Notes: generated by a model from the letters alone, not told the origin. A stretch of DNA of 64,000 nt from Nematopogon swammerdamellus (GCA_946902875.1 OX336349.1:7959891-8023890); one strand, 5' to 3'. Shown: positions 1 through 12,206, counted from the stretch's first letter. Translations and numbers: made by a program.

Positions 1-325
1 TTTTATAGAAACTGACACGGTTGGCTACATCACCTACAACAACCGTGATGTCAACCCATAACACCGGGTGAACTGGTGCCACGTCAGCGCTTCCCTTCGG
101 TCGTGCCGGCTACACTGAACTGGACGGAAAACACAAACTATTTACATAGCCGTTTCGACCGACCTTTCATTCAGTGCGGTGGCACCAACCCGGGCGGGTT
201 AAACCCTACCACCTAGTAATATAAGAAGGGAGTCTTATCCCTTAGTCGCCTTTTACGACATGCACGGGGAGAGATGCAGTGGGGCTATTCTTTTAAAGTA
301 CCGGCCCCACACGGTACGAGATGAC
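1..325 (-). mobile_element. SINE copy (family with 5S-like head), truncated at window edge
   Basis: The sequence from the tail motif GAAACTGACACGGTTGGCTA through the CTACCACCTAGTAA box matches copies at 8933, 17329, 44931, 54151 and 57082. This copy continues into the CCCTTAGTCGCCTTTTACGA box instead of the 5S-like head, as does the copy at 54151. The poly-A tail side is on the left, so the element points to the minus strand. Confidence 0.75.
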
Positions 326-451
326 ATCCTCCTTAGGGAGTATGCTTTATGCACCTAGCATACGAGATGCATAGGTGCATAAAGCACACTCCCTTTTTCA
401 TTAAATACCCTAATTTGTACCAAAACCAAAAGCTTTTCCTTGTGCCAACAG

Positions 452-3400
452 GTCGCTGACGCGGGACAAAGCTTCCAACAGTCGCTCCACGTCGGTGGAG
501 TCGACCGGTGTGAGGGGCGAGTCGCCGCCGCCGCCACCCTCACATCCGCCGCCGCGAGACAGCGGCGACTACCGACACCATAGAACTAGGGCTTCCGGTA
601 ACTTGTAGCTTTTGTTAGAGCCATTTTATAACTACTCTTATAATTTCATGTTTACTCAGTTATTTAAAAAACAATCTCATCTCAATCTGCATCTCTCCCT
701 GTGCATATATCATAATAGGCGACTAAGGGATGAGGACAAGATGCCGTGCATAAGGGCGACTGGATAACCACCTCTCACCTAGGCACGGTCCTTCCACCGA
801 GTCATATAGCAGGTGGCATGAAAAAAAATATTTCACAGATTTTGGCTATGCACGCTTTTCCTATCTACGTTGCTCTAGGAGTTTTCCGCTTTGTGCATTT
901 GAGGATCACAATTTTTTTTTTTTTTTTTAGGGTTTTTAACAATGATTTGTTAATATCAGCCCCATAATACTCATCTTCCCCATCACTTAGGGCCCAGAGT
1001 CCCTAAGGGATAGAGAACGCTCCACGAAGTTCAACACAAATACTAAATCCCTCTCACTTGGGCTCGCCAACAGTTTATGTATGCTAAAAAACAAATTGAG
1101 TCTGTCCACCCTAAGTGACGTCTGTAATTCCGTCCGTAATTCCGGATCATTCTCAGTACGTAGATCCATTGGCCAGATCCATGATGGATCTAGTGAGATA
1201 TGTATTTCTCATTAGATCCAGTTTTGAAGGTGTGGATCTACTGAGAACTTTTGTTCTCAGAAGATCCCTTCGCCAGATCCATGATGGATCTAGTGAATAC
1301 AATCTGATTTTTTTAAATTTGTGGTTATATCATATAAAAAAATATATATTTCAAAAACACGAGTTCATGACAGTCGCTGTAGTTTTTATTTAGGCGTTTC
1401 GTGATTTTTCAAACAATTATTTTTGAACATATACATGCACGGTGAACAAAAAACCTGTCGAACACCCGAAGGCAGGAAGTACAGTTTCAGATACTGAATC
1501 GGATAGGCTAGTTTTTTTTTTTAATTCGGACAAAATTTTTCAATTAAAAAATAGAATTAGTATCACGACCTTTTACTTCTAATGCAAAATTCTCTAGGAG
1601 GCGGGGCGGCGCGCCGCTCCGCCTCGCCGGCTCGCCGCCAGTGTCATAAATTATCTTGAGGGGAGTCGAATGAAGTGAAGGCAGACAGCGTGTTCTTATG
1701 TCTTTAGTGAAATTCTTTGTAAAATAATTTGCCGATTTTAATTTTTTTTTGTCTTCTGTACTGAAAATGAAGTCGGTAAGTGCTTTGAGGTCAGTTAGTG
1801 TGCAACAAACTATTATTTTGTATACCTAATAAGTTTTAGAATATTACCTAGGTAGTTACCTAGAAGACTGATATCAGGTGCTTAAGACATATGGTAGTAG
1901 GGTTTAACTTCACATCACTGTTATGATGGCATGCAGACATAATTTAGTTATTTAAAGACATCTTGATACTTAGAAATAATTGAAAAAGGGCATATTTTCA
2001 TATAAATTTCGAAAAAAAAACTAGCCTATCCGATTCAGTATCTGAAACTGTACTTCCTGCCTTCGGGTGTTCGACAGGTTTTTTGTTCACCGTGTATAAT
2101 ACAAAAATATATTGTGTAATGGTACGGAATCCTCGGTGCGCGCGTTCAACTCGCACTTGGCGGCTTTTTTATTTTCCACTGAGGAATATTTGGCTTTGAA
2201 TGTTTTTTTTTAAATGAGTGAAATGTGTCTATAAACTTATTCTTGCTTGTGATTAAATATTTTTTATTTTTTCGTATTATTGCCCCATCCTCCCGTTTTA
2301 CAAAGAATCTTTTTCACCAGGACAGGACATTGAAAATGTTTTTTCGATCGCTTCAGTATAGCCCCCCATTTTCGCTGAGAGTGTGAAATCGACTTTTGGA
2401 AGTGCAACAGCCGTAGAGAGCGAGGAGGAATATCCGAATGTATGACATAAATTGTGAAAAATCAAATCACGGCTCTGCAGATCCTCGGGTGACTTTGTTC
2501 TCTATTTCGTGATACATAGATAACCTTTTTTTTAATTCTTTAGATTTATAACAATTCTCAATAGATACATTTTAAGTTGATAATTTTAACAATCTGGCTA
2601 TTGAGAAGATAAATTCTAAATAGATTCAATCTATTTTCATATTTTTTTAAATAAATAACTAGGTAAGATATATTGATAATGAAAATTCTCATTAGATCCA
2701 GTTTTTATATAACTGGATCTAATGAGAAATACATATCTCACTAGATCCATCATGGATCTGGCCAATGGATCTACTGAGAATGACCACACTCCATCAGCAA
2801 ATGGTACATGCATTCTCACGTTATATCGTGTTCCAGAATCGATGTCGAGCACAGAGTGCGCCGAGGAGTCGCCGCACGCGCACGTTCCGGTGATCCGGCG
2901 CAGCAAGCGCGGCTCGGTGTGCGGAGACGGCGGCGACGCCGCGCGCGCACGCCACGCCCGTCTCGCCAGGGACCTCAGCTCCAATAGGTATTTACATTTA
3001 TCAGTAATAGTTGCTAGTTTTACATTCATTTATTAATGTTACTGATATTGCTTGATTTGAAAGAATTTTTGATTTGCTTTACTTTTTTATGATTGAACTG
3101 AAATATCTTGAGTTATTTTATTTGTAATTTATACAATTGGATCTCGTTAAATCTAAATTGCATCTAGCATATTTAATTATGGAGTGCAGCCAGATGTAAC
3201 TTACGGTTTCACGAGCATCCATTATGCAAAGGATTATTAAATAATCGCACATCGATGACAGCTTCTATAGCTGTCATCTGTCTCATAGTTCGTTGTAACT
3301 ATGCTGGGTCTAAAATGTAAAAAAAAAGTATTTCATATAACTTACATTGTGCCAATATCAATTGGAATTCCCTCATCAGATGTGGTTCAGAGGTATTCAT

Positions 3401-6400
3401 TTGATCATTCCATATCAACAAAGAAGGGGAAAGGAAGGGTAAAGAAGGACATTTTAAATTTATTTTGCAAATTTGGTTCATAGTGTGACTTAACCACTCC
3501 TGACTCCTTGTTTGTAACTTTTCATAAAACCTATTAAGTAAACATTTTATAAACCCTTCCTTCCTTTTTCCTTCCAGTAGTAAACAAATTAAAAAGCAAC
3601 ATAATGATGTGAGCGAAAGTCAAACTGTACCAAATGTGATTAAAGATGGGCATACAGATAAATGCAAAAATAAAATGCCGGCCAGAAACAAAAAACTTTT
3701 GGAAAAACTGAACAAAACTGCAAATAAATATAATGATAATAATGTCAAGAATGAGAATACTGAAAAAAATTCAAAGAAATATAATGATAATAATGACAAG
3801 AATGAAAATACTGAAAAAAATTCTAAGAAATATATTAATAATAGTACCAAGAATGATAATACTGAAAAAAATTCTAAGAAATATAATGATAATAATGCCA
3901 AGAATGATAATACGGAAAAAAATATTAAGAAATATACTGATAATAATGCCAAGAATGATAATACGCAAACAAATTCTAATAAATATAATGATAATAATGC
4001 CAAGAATGATCATACTGAAAACAATTCTAAGAAATATGATGAAAATATTAATGCAAGAAAACTTTCAAGAGAAACAAATAGCAAAAGGACAACACAGATA
4101 GCAGGAACAACCAAGATACCGAGGACACTACCCAAAAATAATGTTGCAAGAACTGAAAACATTCTCCTAAATGTCAAGGGTGTGAATATTGTTTGTGATG
4201 AAAACGAGAAAAATTCAACAGAACACGCAAAAAAAAATTCGAAAAATCGCTCAACAACAGCCGCTAAACCTCCTTCTAAAGGCTCAGAAAGTCAAGACCT
4301 CACTCTGCCTCCTATTCCGAAGTCCAAGCTCGCAACAGGGAATAAAACTGTTTGTCAAATAAAGAAAGAGAAGAGTATAAGTCTGGACAGCTTAGATACT
4401 TTGAAGGATACTTCCCTAAAGTTTCAATCGATTGGTATAAATACTGAACAACTTTCATGCCCTTGCGTTCCCTGCATAATCCATAAAAATAATGAACAGA
4501 AGAAAACACCTAGAAAATCACCCAATGAATCAAAACGCAATTCATCCAGAGAGCAAGTGATCACTTTGGAAACAGTATCATCTCAATATGAACCTAAACA
4601 AGAATTAGTCGAAATATTGTACAAAAACCCTTCAACAATAAGTTCATCTGTTGCGCATTACCCCTCGTATTGCACACTTGATGACACTGAACAACCAGAA
4701 TATCACATAGGTGTTTCTCTCTCTGAAAGAGCCATTGTTGATTCTATGGTTACGATCGATGGTGAAAATTCAATTGAACAAGAAAATGATGCAAATGATC
4801 TGGCTACAGATAAAATTAGTGGTGAAACTTACACAAAATTTACAGATACATTTAATGACGCAGCTGATTTTACCGAGTTTATGGATATGACGGATAAGTT
4901 GATTATCGAAAATGACTACACTGAAAATGATTTAGATAGCGAAGAATGTCTATTAAATTTGCATACTCCAAACACTGAGTCTATAGAGGATTTTCTATCA
5001 GAAAGCTCTCTCGAACCGAAAGTACATGTTTCTAATGCAGAAGACTCAAATGTATATCAAGATCGTGCAAAGTCCATTGCAGAATTAAAGAGTCAGTTAC
5101 AAGAAATGTCTATTGATACTGGCCATAATGAAGAGGAAGATGCCGATGAAACTAATCGGAAAATCTCTGCAATGGAACACATAACTATTTATGAATTACA
5201 TACAATAGAACCAGAAGAGAATAAAGTTTCAAAATATGAGGACCAACTTGAATCAAAAAATTCACTGCCATCGATTAATGACAATAATAGAGTAAATAAT
5301 TACTGTGGGAAAAAAATTAGACACAGGAATGTAAAAATTATCAAACGATGGAAAATGCTAAGAGATCTTAAGAAATCAAATCATTATGAATTGCAAACAA
5401 TAGTACCAGAAGGGAATAAAACTTCGAAATATGAAGACCAATTTGAATCGAAAGATACACTGCCATCGATTAATGAGAATAATAGTGTAAATAATTACTG
5501 TGGGAAAAAAATTAGACACAAGAATGTAAAAAGCATCAAACAATACAAAATGTTAAGAGATCTCAAGAAATCAAATAAAGATTTTCAAACATTTATTGTT
5601 GGTGACAATGCACAAGAAAATAATAGCGACATGCAGTCAGTTTCTTCTGATGTGCCACCATTTAAGTTACCAAGAATAGATACTTCAAGGTTAAGTTATT
5701 ATTTTCCTTCCTACATTGTGGTCACACATACTTCCTAACTGTGTTTTGTTATCATCATTGTAGTTGTCTGTAAGTATTTAATGTAATCCAAGAAATGACT
5801 GAGCGAATTCTACAGTTGTTTCTTTACATTTTCAGAATAAACGACGATTATGATCCATTTTTATCTGCCGCCCGACAAATGAAAGAGCTCATGTCATCCG
5901 ACACAAACATTCCAAAGAAAATCCAATCCACACCAAAAGACACTACTAAAACCTTACCCTATCTCAGAAACAACAAAGAAAAATCCCCTCCAATTCATTA
6001 TCGCTCCGACAATTCCAAAATTATGAAAGATGCTTACAATAAAAATGCGCAAAAAACACCAGCATTACAAAGAATGAAGTCATTCGGCAGCTCAAATAGC
6101 GACTACAGTTCCGTTAATACCTTCGGCGGGAGATCTAGCTCTTTCAGAGTTAACAGAAATGATAATAAAAAATCTAGTCCTAATCCTAAACTTAATACGA
6201 CGTTCACAAAGTCGAGTAAGGAAAACATAAGCACCTTAGATAAGTCCCCGTTCAATCGAACCAGTAGCTTAAATAAGTCATTCTCTAATTACACCAGCAA
6301 TTACAGTACAAACAAAATAAAGGAAAAACCAGTCTCGATGACTTCATCCCTGTACCACAGCTTCCAACGAACCGTAAAGCCACCGACGCGACTGGAGAAA

Positions 6401-9400
6401 ATTGTCAAAACACCTGTTAATAAAAAGGAGTTTGTTAATCTCGACTCTATCCTTGTCGATGACAACTCTTCCACAACCGACAGTCATTACATAGATCCTA
6501 GGTTGATTAATGAAAATGACAATTTACCCATAAACGTAAACAACATTTTAAACAATCCCGAAATGATCAGCAGCATGGAATCTCTATTGAACTCTGACAA
6601 TCTGCCGTCCAAATTTGAATCGTTCCAGGTGCAGGATAATAAATACGAAACAAATAACAATGAACAAAAAATACACATTACGGTCGACCGTTCACCGGTC
6701 GAGACAAAAACCAAATCCGCCACTAGCTCACTCACACCCACTATAGACGATCTCAGCATGCAGTATGACAAGATCATGACTTCTCTGGAGCAAAGTATCG
6801 CCTCTAAAGTGTCTGTTAGAGACGACGATTCGCTGTGCGAAGACTTTGATCTGGAGGAGTTCATGACCTCATTCGACGAGGAGCTTCACAAGCAAAAAAC
6901 TGCAAGCGAAAAACGCTCCTACAGTTCCACCACTAGAGTAGTTAAAACCAACGATAGGTTTAACAGCAACGGTACATCCAAATTCAACAGTATCAGCTCC
7001 TCTCCGAAAGTCGTCAACTCCAACGGAAACGGGTTGATACCGTTCAATAAATCTAACTCTATGACTTTTAGCAACAACAACATTACTGAAGCCGTGTTCC
7101 CCTCTTCCGTGAAACGTTCCACTTCCCTTCTCAATTCCTTCGAAAAGAAAAATACGCCACAGAAGACCGAAGAGTGCCAGAAGAAATCTAAGGGCTATAA
7201 ATCAGAAGAGGCGCGTCTCGAACAAGACATTATACAATCTCTGAAGGAGTTCGACAAGTTTTACGAAAGTGAGAAAGTAGAAGATTGGGTGGGCAGCAAG
7301 AAGGAAACCCGATCCTATAACCGACGAACTTCTAATGGATCGGACACAATGAAGAAAGAGTCTCGCTCGAAGTTAGAAAAGAAGATAAAGTCCAAAGAGG
7401 ATCTGCACTCGCTGAACAACAACCAGACATCGAACGGAAAAACAAGCAACGACTCGGCTTATAGCAGGTTAGTCAGGTAACTTTTGTGTTATAATATGTT
7501 CATGGCCACCATTAGAGTGATTATACTACGTTAGTATGTATGTGCATTCGCAAGCTACGCTTCATACTTCATTGACAGAATCCTACAGTAATCATTCCTA
7601 TTTTCCTCTCGCTCACACAGTATTGCCGTCTAAAGAAAATAAAGCAATTGTTCGAACACAAAAATTTACAAATAAAAAAATATACTATGCAAAAAAAAAT
7701 TTGCATGCAGATTGTACAGCTATAAATCGCCGCCATTTTCAATCCCTTTCTTTAAATAACCAGCAGTGGGAGCACAAACAAATAGATAAACTATCGTTCT
7801 CGATATGAAAGTAGATAAATATATCTATTATTGCGAGCACAAACACGTAGGTCGATATGTATATCAACAGTGCAGAACAACCATAAAATAATGGCAACAC
7901 TTTAGTTTATATCGATCAGAACTGTCAGGCAGGACGAGAGCCACGCCGCCATTTTGTTAGTTTTAAGTAAGAAGTAGCTCCTCTACGGTGCCAAGCACCT
8001 CAATGAGGTGCCATAATTTCCCCATAGTCTAGTGCTAGTCCCCAGCACCCCGCACCTCAATGACGTTTGGCTTCTATCGTCATACAAAATAATTTACCTA
8101 TCAAATCTGGAAAATTGCAGCACAACACCGACCACCACGTTCAGCAATCAGGGTAAGCAGAGTAATCGGTGTTGTCGCTGTCGTCAGTCGTGTCGTTACG
8201 GTAAATTTATATATTCTGTGGTTACGTTCGTTGCATTTGATGCGGAATCATTTTATTTTAGAGAGTAGAGACCATAGAAGTCAATGGTAGAGACAAATAC
8301 GAGACGTAGTATTATATTTTTTGAATACGAGTAATATTTTGTTCAGCCGCGTCGGCGTACAAGTACACCTATACATGTAATACACCGATGGTTTTTCTGG
8401 GTGCGAGGTCATCCTCAAACTCCATACAAATATTCCGAGCCATTTCCCGTGAGATGCGGTATTCCGGCGGAACTCCGCGGCGGAATTCCGATTTATGCAA
8501 CCCGCATGGGTTGCTTAAAGTCCCTTATCAACTTCCTCTGTACCTTTCTATGCTGCATCTACATCTCACCATCTACATATTCACGAAAACTTGAGCCATA
8601 ATCACTGAAATCGTTTATCGTCCACTGATGTTGGGAGCGATAAGACAACCGATGTCAAACGTCAAATGAGAACGATAAACATAGTTTGTGCTCGCAAATG
8701 TCGATAAAACAGCCTTCATCTCGAGCCTTCTTTGTCTATGGCATCGCTAAATTATATCGATGACGTGCGATAAGAACTGTTTGTGCTCGGTCGTCACGAT
8801 AAATGAAGCAAATAGATATTTATCGATCGATATAGGCTTATCGACGCTTTATCGATCATTTGTGCTCCCGCTGCAGGTTATAGTCTCTCATGTTGGAGGA
8901 CTGGGGAAACATCCCAAGTGTCCTAATCTGATATTTTTTTTTTTTTTTATGGAACCTGACACGGTTGGCTACATCACCTACAACATCCGTGATGTCAGCC
9001 CATAACACAGGGTGAACTAGGTGCCATGTCAGTGCTTCCCTTCATTTCATGTCGGCTACACTAAACTGGACGGAAAACACGAACTATTTACATAGCCGTT
9101 TCGACCGACGTTTCGTTCAGTGCGGTGGTACCAACCCGGCCGGGATAAACCCTACCACCTAGTAAGGTAAGAAGGGAAGGGACCTACAGTTTAACGTGGA
9201 ATCCGAACCACGGTCAGCCTCCAACGGTCGAGCGGTCACCCATCCAATCACTGACCGCGCTCAGCGTTGCTTAATAACAGTTGACTAACCAACCGCGCCA
9301 CTGAGCTACCGAGGCTGACGAATTTTCTTATCCCTTAGTCGACTTTTGACTTTCGACGATATTTTGCATGAGCGTAGCTCGTGCGTCGACTTTTTGAATA

Positions 9401-12077
9401 GGCCAGGGTTCCCAACCTTTTCTAGAGTACGACACCCTCAACATGTCATTATAGTAACTTCTAAAAGCGGATAGACATATCCATTTGGATGCTTTATGTT
9501 TGGATTAGGTGGACGAGATCAGGTCATTGACAGGCGAGCCATGGAACCGTTTCGACATTTTGAACGATCTAGTAAGTAGAACGCTATGGACGGACATACA
9601 ACAGCCAGCACGGTATCATGGTGCCCGCCAGAATGAGCTCATAATAGATGAGGTTACCGACACTCACGATCGGTCGACGTAAGGCTGTGCTTGGTGCAGT
9701 GCCTAACGGATTGGGTTTTCCGCATTCATTGCACCGTGTACATTTGGACAGGGTTGTAAAAATTTATTGGAATTCCAGGAGTGGAGCGGTTCCACAAAAA
9801 TCACCTAGGCATTTGACATTTGCAACAAGATTTTGGAACGGTACTGAGCCATTATCAACATTTGCTCACCAGTGAATGTCCACCTATAGAACATCTTTTA
9901 TGTATTTAATTAAAGCAATTTAAAAGATCCAAAAATTAACTGAAGTGCAAAGTTTCCGAAAATCGTCCAATGAACTGCTAACGAAGGACAGACAGCTTGT
10001 CATACTGTCTGCAGATTTTACGAGTTTTTTGCGAGGTATGTGCGACTAATGAAAAAAATTATAATTGTTGCCGCAACCGCGACACATCAGGTGTGATGGC
10101 GCCTGGGGCCCCAGGGTATCGCCTGCACAGGTTTGGAATCGCTAGAATAGGCAATTGAAAATACACCTAGGGAAGTCACAAACAAAAGCGATATAATGTA
10201 TTATTATTTTCTGTATTATCATTCCAAACGACTCACAGGTTATTCTCAATTTCAGCCTCAACCGAATATCGCCCTGCAAGCTGTCAGTGTGCAACCCAAA
10301 GGAGGCGCACATCGCTGTGGAGCGCGCCTCTGCCGGCTCGGACTCCGGGGGCAGCCACAAGGAAACCGGACTGCGAGCGATCTCCAGCGACGAGTTCCTC
10401 GCACTCGAGAGGTCAACCGAGCTGGACCGACCGTTAGAGAGGCCTGCCTCGAACATGGACAAGGATATTGATGCTTATAAAATGGAGAGTAAGTAGAAAA
10501 TATATGTGTGAAATCCTAAAATGTTGCCATAGTCGTCCAAATCGAACAAAAACTCGGTTCTATTTCCAAATGGGGCTGTAGTAATTTTGCAGAGTTTAAC
10601 ACTTCTTTACAACTACACACTACACACTAGTTTGCAAGTTCAGTGCGAACAAAGCGGCGTTTACACAAGCTCCTTCCAAGGTATGTCGCTTAAATTAAGT
10701 GGCGACCTTGGGATACTCGGAGTCGAACTATCGCACGACCTAAACTTTAGATGGCATCGAGGGCAAGGCCAAACTGGCTTATAAAAAGCTGGGCGTACTC
10801 AATAAGGTGCGACGGTACTTCACGCCGGACCAAAAACTGCTTTTATATAAATTGCATAGCTAGTACTGCTCGCACCTTTTTTTTATTTTATTTTATTCGG
10901 TATGCGTGGCTGAGTATGAGGAGCCAAAGCACATGCTCAGACCAGCCAATATCACCTCCGAGAAGGGAGATGCCATACCGGAGACTTCTCCGGATTGCTA
11001 GCAATACTGGACTAGAGGAGAACTCAACCGAGGCTGCTATGCGGCCATCTTACATCTAGTACGGTGGTACCACCCCAGTCGGCTACAATTTGAGCCTACC
11101 ACCTAGTAAGGGAAGGGACCTACAGTTTTACACCGGTTCCGAACGGTGAAGCAGCTGGTGTAGATATGCACCTAAATGTTTTCATTAGAAAAAACTCATT
11201 GGTACACGCCGACCATTCGAACCGCGGACCTCTTGCATGAGAAACCGATGCCCAAACCACTCGGCCACCCGCCGCTGTGGGATGGCTCAGCCAAATATCA
11301 GCTTGCACCTCTTGACTCCATCGAGCTTCGAGCCGTGCGACTAGTGGGTGACCCCGAAGTGTCCCACGACCTAGAACCACTGCAACTTCGTAGATATGTC
11401 GACTTCCTAAGTGTGTTCTATCGCTTATTCCATGGAGACTGCTCGGAGGAGCTGTTTAACGCGATCCCACCGTCCCCTTTCCACCTCCGCACCACGTGCA
11501 CTAGGTACGGATTGCATACCTACACGCTGGACTTACTGCGAATGCGTACAACTCGGTTCTGCAGATCTTTCCTCTACAGAACCGGTAAACTCTGGAACGC
11601 TCTCCCTGCCCATATATTTTCCCCCAAGTACAATCTTGGGTCCTTCAATAGGGCCTGTTGGGCTATTGTCAAATTCACTCTTTTCGTGTAATACATTTTC
11701 AATAACTATCTTAGATAAAGTTCCCATTCAACTATTTGTTACCAGTGGTCACATTAGTCAATTTCACATGAAGTATAGCGTATTGTGCATGTGTTAAATG
11801 TTGTGTGTGTGTGTGTGTTACAGTGGAGAAAAACGCGAGCTGCGGGCGGGGCGCTGCGTCGTGGCGCTCCCGCACCGACCTCTCCTCAAGCAGCTCCGAG
11901 TCGTCGCTGCCCGCGCCGCCGCCGCGCCTCCCCCGCTCTCACTCTTCAACGCCGACCGGCGCCGGCGCCGCGCCGCCGCCGCGGCTCTCCCGTTTCTGCC
12001 ACGAGTGCGGCAGCAAGTTTCCCGTGCACACCGCCAAGTTCTGCATCGAGTGCGGCGTTAGAAGACTACCGGTTTAA
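452..12077 (+). CDS. Unidentified large Ser/Asn/Lys-rich protein with C-terminal zinc ribbon (5'-partial)
   Basis: Six exons join in one open frame: 452-597, 2837-2987, 3578-5689, 5836-7467 (alternative donor at 7476 in the same phase), 10256-10488 and 11824-12077. Every junction has AG/GT signals and agreeing phases (1,2,2,2,1). They encode 1,508 residues plus stop. Earlier exons probably lie left of the window, because the first exon begins mid-codon after an AG. An internal ATG at 2841 is an alternative start. Most of the protein looks disordered: a Pro-run near the start, six 17-residue Lys/Asn repeats (about residues 148-249), a 65-residue tandem duplication (about 636-765), then long Ser/Asn-rich stretches. 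The last 27 residues form a zinc ribbon of the type CxxC-x11-CxxC (CHEC...CIEC). The final exon is very GC-rich, unlike the AT-rich middle exons. I do not recognise the family. The exon structure is well supported; the function is unknown. Confidence 0.75.
987..1145 (-). mobile_element. LINE 3' fragment
   Basis: The minus strand encodes a short stretch ([20 protein letters not shown]) that aligns with the LINE fragment at 22379-22665 ([15 protein letters not shown]...). It is the end of a non-LTR retrotransposon protein, decayed and without start or domains. Confidence 0.55.
1148..2790. repeat. Long inverted repeat pair built on GATCCAT/ATGGATC palindromes
   Basis: About 75 bp at 1148-1222 recur, reverse-complemented, at 2711-2790 with one 4-bp difference (CGTA). 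Each arm contains the self-complementary core GATCCATNATGGATC, and the right arm has an extra stem CTCATTAGATCCAG/CTGGATCTAATGAG at 2687-2726. A third partial copy lies at 1270-1297. The arms flank the MITE at 1438-2094, so the whole may be one composite foldback element. Confidence 0.7.
1438..2094. mobile_element. Non-autonomous DNA element with about 80-bp terminal inverted repeats
   Basis: The first roughly 80 bp (starting CACGGTGAACAAAAAACCTG) return as an exact inverted copy ending at 2094. The 500-bp interior is AT-rich and codes for nothing I can see. No clear target duplication is visible: TATACATG on the left, TATAATAC on the right. The superfamily is not assigned. Confidence 0.8.
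3726..4031 (+). repeat. Coding minisatellite, 6 x 51 bp, in the unidentified gene
   Basis: Six in-frame 51-bp units each encode a 17-residue Lys/Asn-rich block of the general form KYNDNNxKNxNTEKNSK. A degenerate seventh start (KYDEN) follows. The unit length is a multiple of three, so gain or loss of copies keeps the frame. Point differences between units are mostly in three codons. Translated backwards the array gives long hydrophobic shadow frames that are not genes. Confidence 0.9.
5190..5579 (+). repeat. In-frame 195-bp tandem duplication inside exon 3578-5689
   Basis: Two adjacent 195-bp units (5190-5384 and 5385-5579) encode 65-residue blocks that both start YELxTIxPE and end MLRDLKKSN. 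Each has a basic patch ([10 protein letters not shown]) and an acidic stretch (KYEDQ.ESK). The conservation of both copies, mostly conservative changes, suggests a real protein module present twice. Confidence 0.9.
7763..8874. mobile_element. Non-autonomous element with GCAGYGGGAGCACAAA ends
   Basis: The left end GCAGTGGGAGCACAAAC and the right end TTTGTGCTCCCGCTGC are inverted copies, and sub-terminal ATCGAT-rich blocks match the small MITE at 30442-30583. The 1.1-kb interior has no transposase. It contains a segment (8118-8190) also found at 13372-13460. It lies in intron 4 of the zinc-ribbon gene. Confidence 0.7.
8933..9320 (-). mobile_element. SINE, near full length, with 5S-rRNA-like head
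   Basis: A poly-T run on the left (the A-tail of a minus-strand element) is followed by the family body. The right end, read on the minus strand, starts with a tRNA-like GCCTCGGTAGCTCAGTGG and a segment close to the 5S rRNA core GGTCAGTnnTTGGATGGGTG. About 390 bp. It is inserted in intron 4 of the zinc-ribbon gene, antisense to it. Confidence 0.8.
9321..10255. other. Rest of intron 4 of the zinc-ribbon gene
   Basis: About 930 bp with no exon or intact element that I can recognise. A 75-codon open frame at 9648-9875 has no recognisable motif and is probably chance or old LINE debris. A typical AG acceptor at 10254-10255 closes the intron. Confidence 0.4.
10640..11690 (+). pseudogene. LINE reverse-transcriptase C-terminal fragment, split by a SINE
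   Basis: Two pieces of one non-LTR retrotransposon reading frame: 10690-10876 (reads, with frame breaks, [20 protein letters not shown]) and 11272-11690 ([20 protein letters not shown]..., then a conserved [15 protein letters not shown]). The first piece stops after Tyr-Cys-Ser-His and the second resumes at Leu-Trp, exactly as expected if the 395 bp between them were inserted later. It is typical of jockey/RTE-like insect LINE ends. It lies in the last intron of the zinc-ribbon gene. Confidence 0.75.
10877..11271 (-). mobile_element. tRNA-derived SINE nested in a LINE fragment
   Basis: On the minus strand it starts with GGGTGGCCGAGTGGTTTGGG (A-box-like) and, 40 bp on, GCGGTTCGAATGG (B-box-like). 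It ends in an A-rich tail seen as the T-run at 10877-10895. The middle carries the CTACCACCTAGTAAGG box shared with the other SINE family, so the two families share a body or this is a chimera. Confidence 0.65.
11804..11819 (+). repeat. (GT)n microsatellite next to a splice acceptor
   Basis: A run of GT dinucleotides sits directly before the TTACAG acceptor of the final exon (11824) of the zinc-ribbon gene. Confidence 0.7.
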
Positions 12078-12206
12078 ATGTGCCCGTATTGCCGGCTCCA
12101 TGTCTTGGCTGAGTGAGGCAGATGTTTTAGTTTTATCATGCTCAAACAGTCGATTTGGGTTGATCAACTTTTTCTTGTAACGTAAAAACCAGCTGTAAAG
12201 TCAAAT

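Larger units (their letters stand above)
604..2836. other. Intron with nested inverted repeats and LINE debris
   Basis: This intron of the zinc-ribbon gene contains, in order, a SINE-like piece (about 690-775), a minus-strand LINE tail (987-1145), a left palindrome arm (1148-1300), a MITE with 80-bp terminal repeats (1438-2094), AT-rich DNA, and the inverted right arm (2685-2790). No further exon is evident. Confidence 0.6.

Noticed and set aside
2722..2836. Upstream extension of exon 2837-2987 to an ATG at 2722
   Set aside because: The stretch is the GATCCAT inverted repeat. An AG acceptor at 2836 and the matching phase with exon 452-597 define the exon start.
3620..4013. Two minus-strand hydrophobic reading frames (127 and 80 aa) that look like membrane proteins
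   Set aside because: They are mirror translations of the Lys/Asn-rich coding minisatellite of the + strand gene.
8388..8601. Two overlapping frames of 66-68 codons
   Set aside because: They lie inside the non-autonomous element at 7763-8874 and show no domain or consistent composition.
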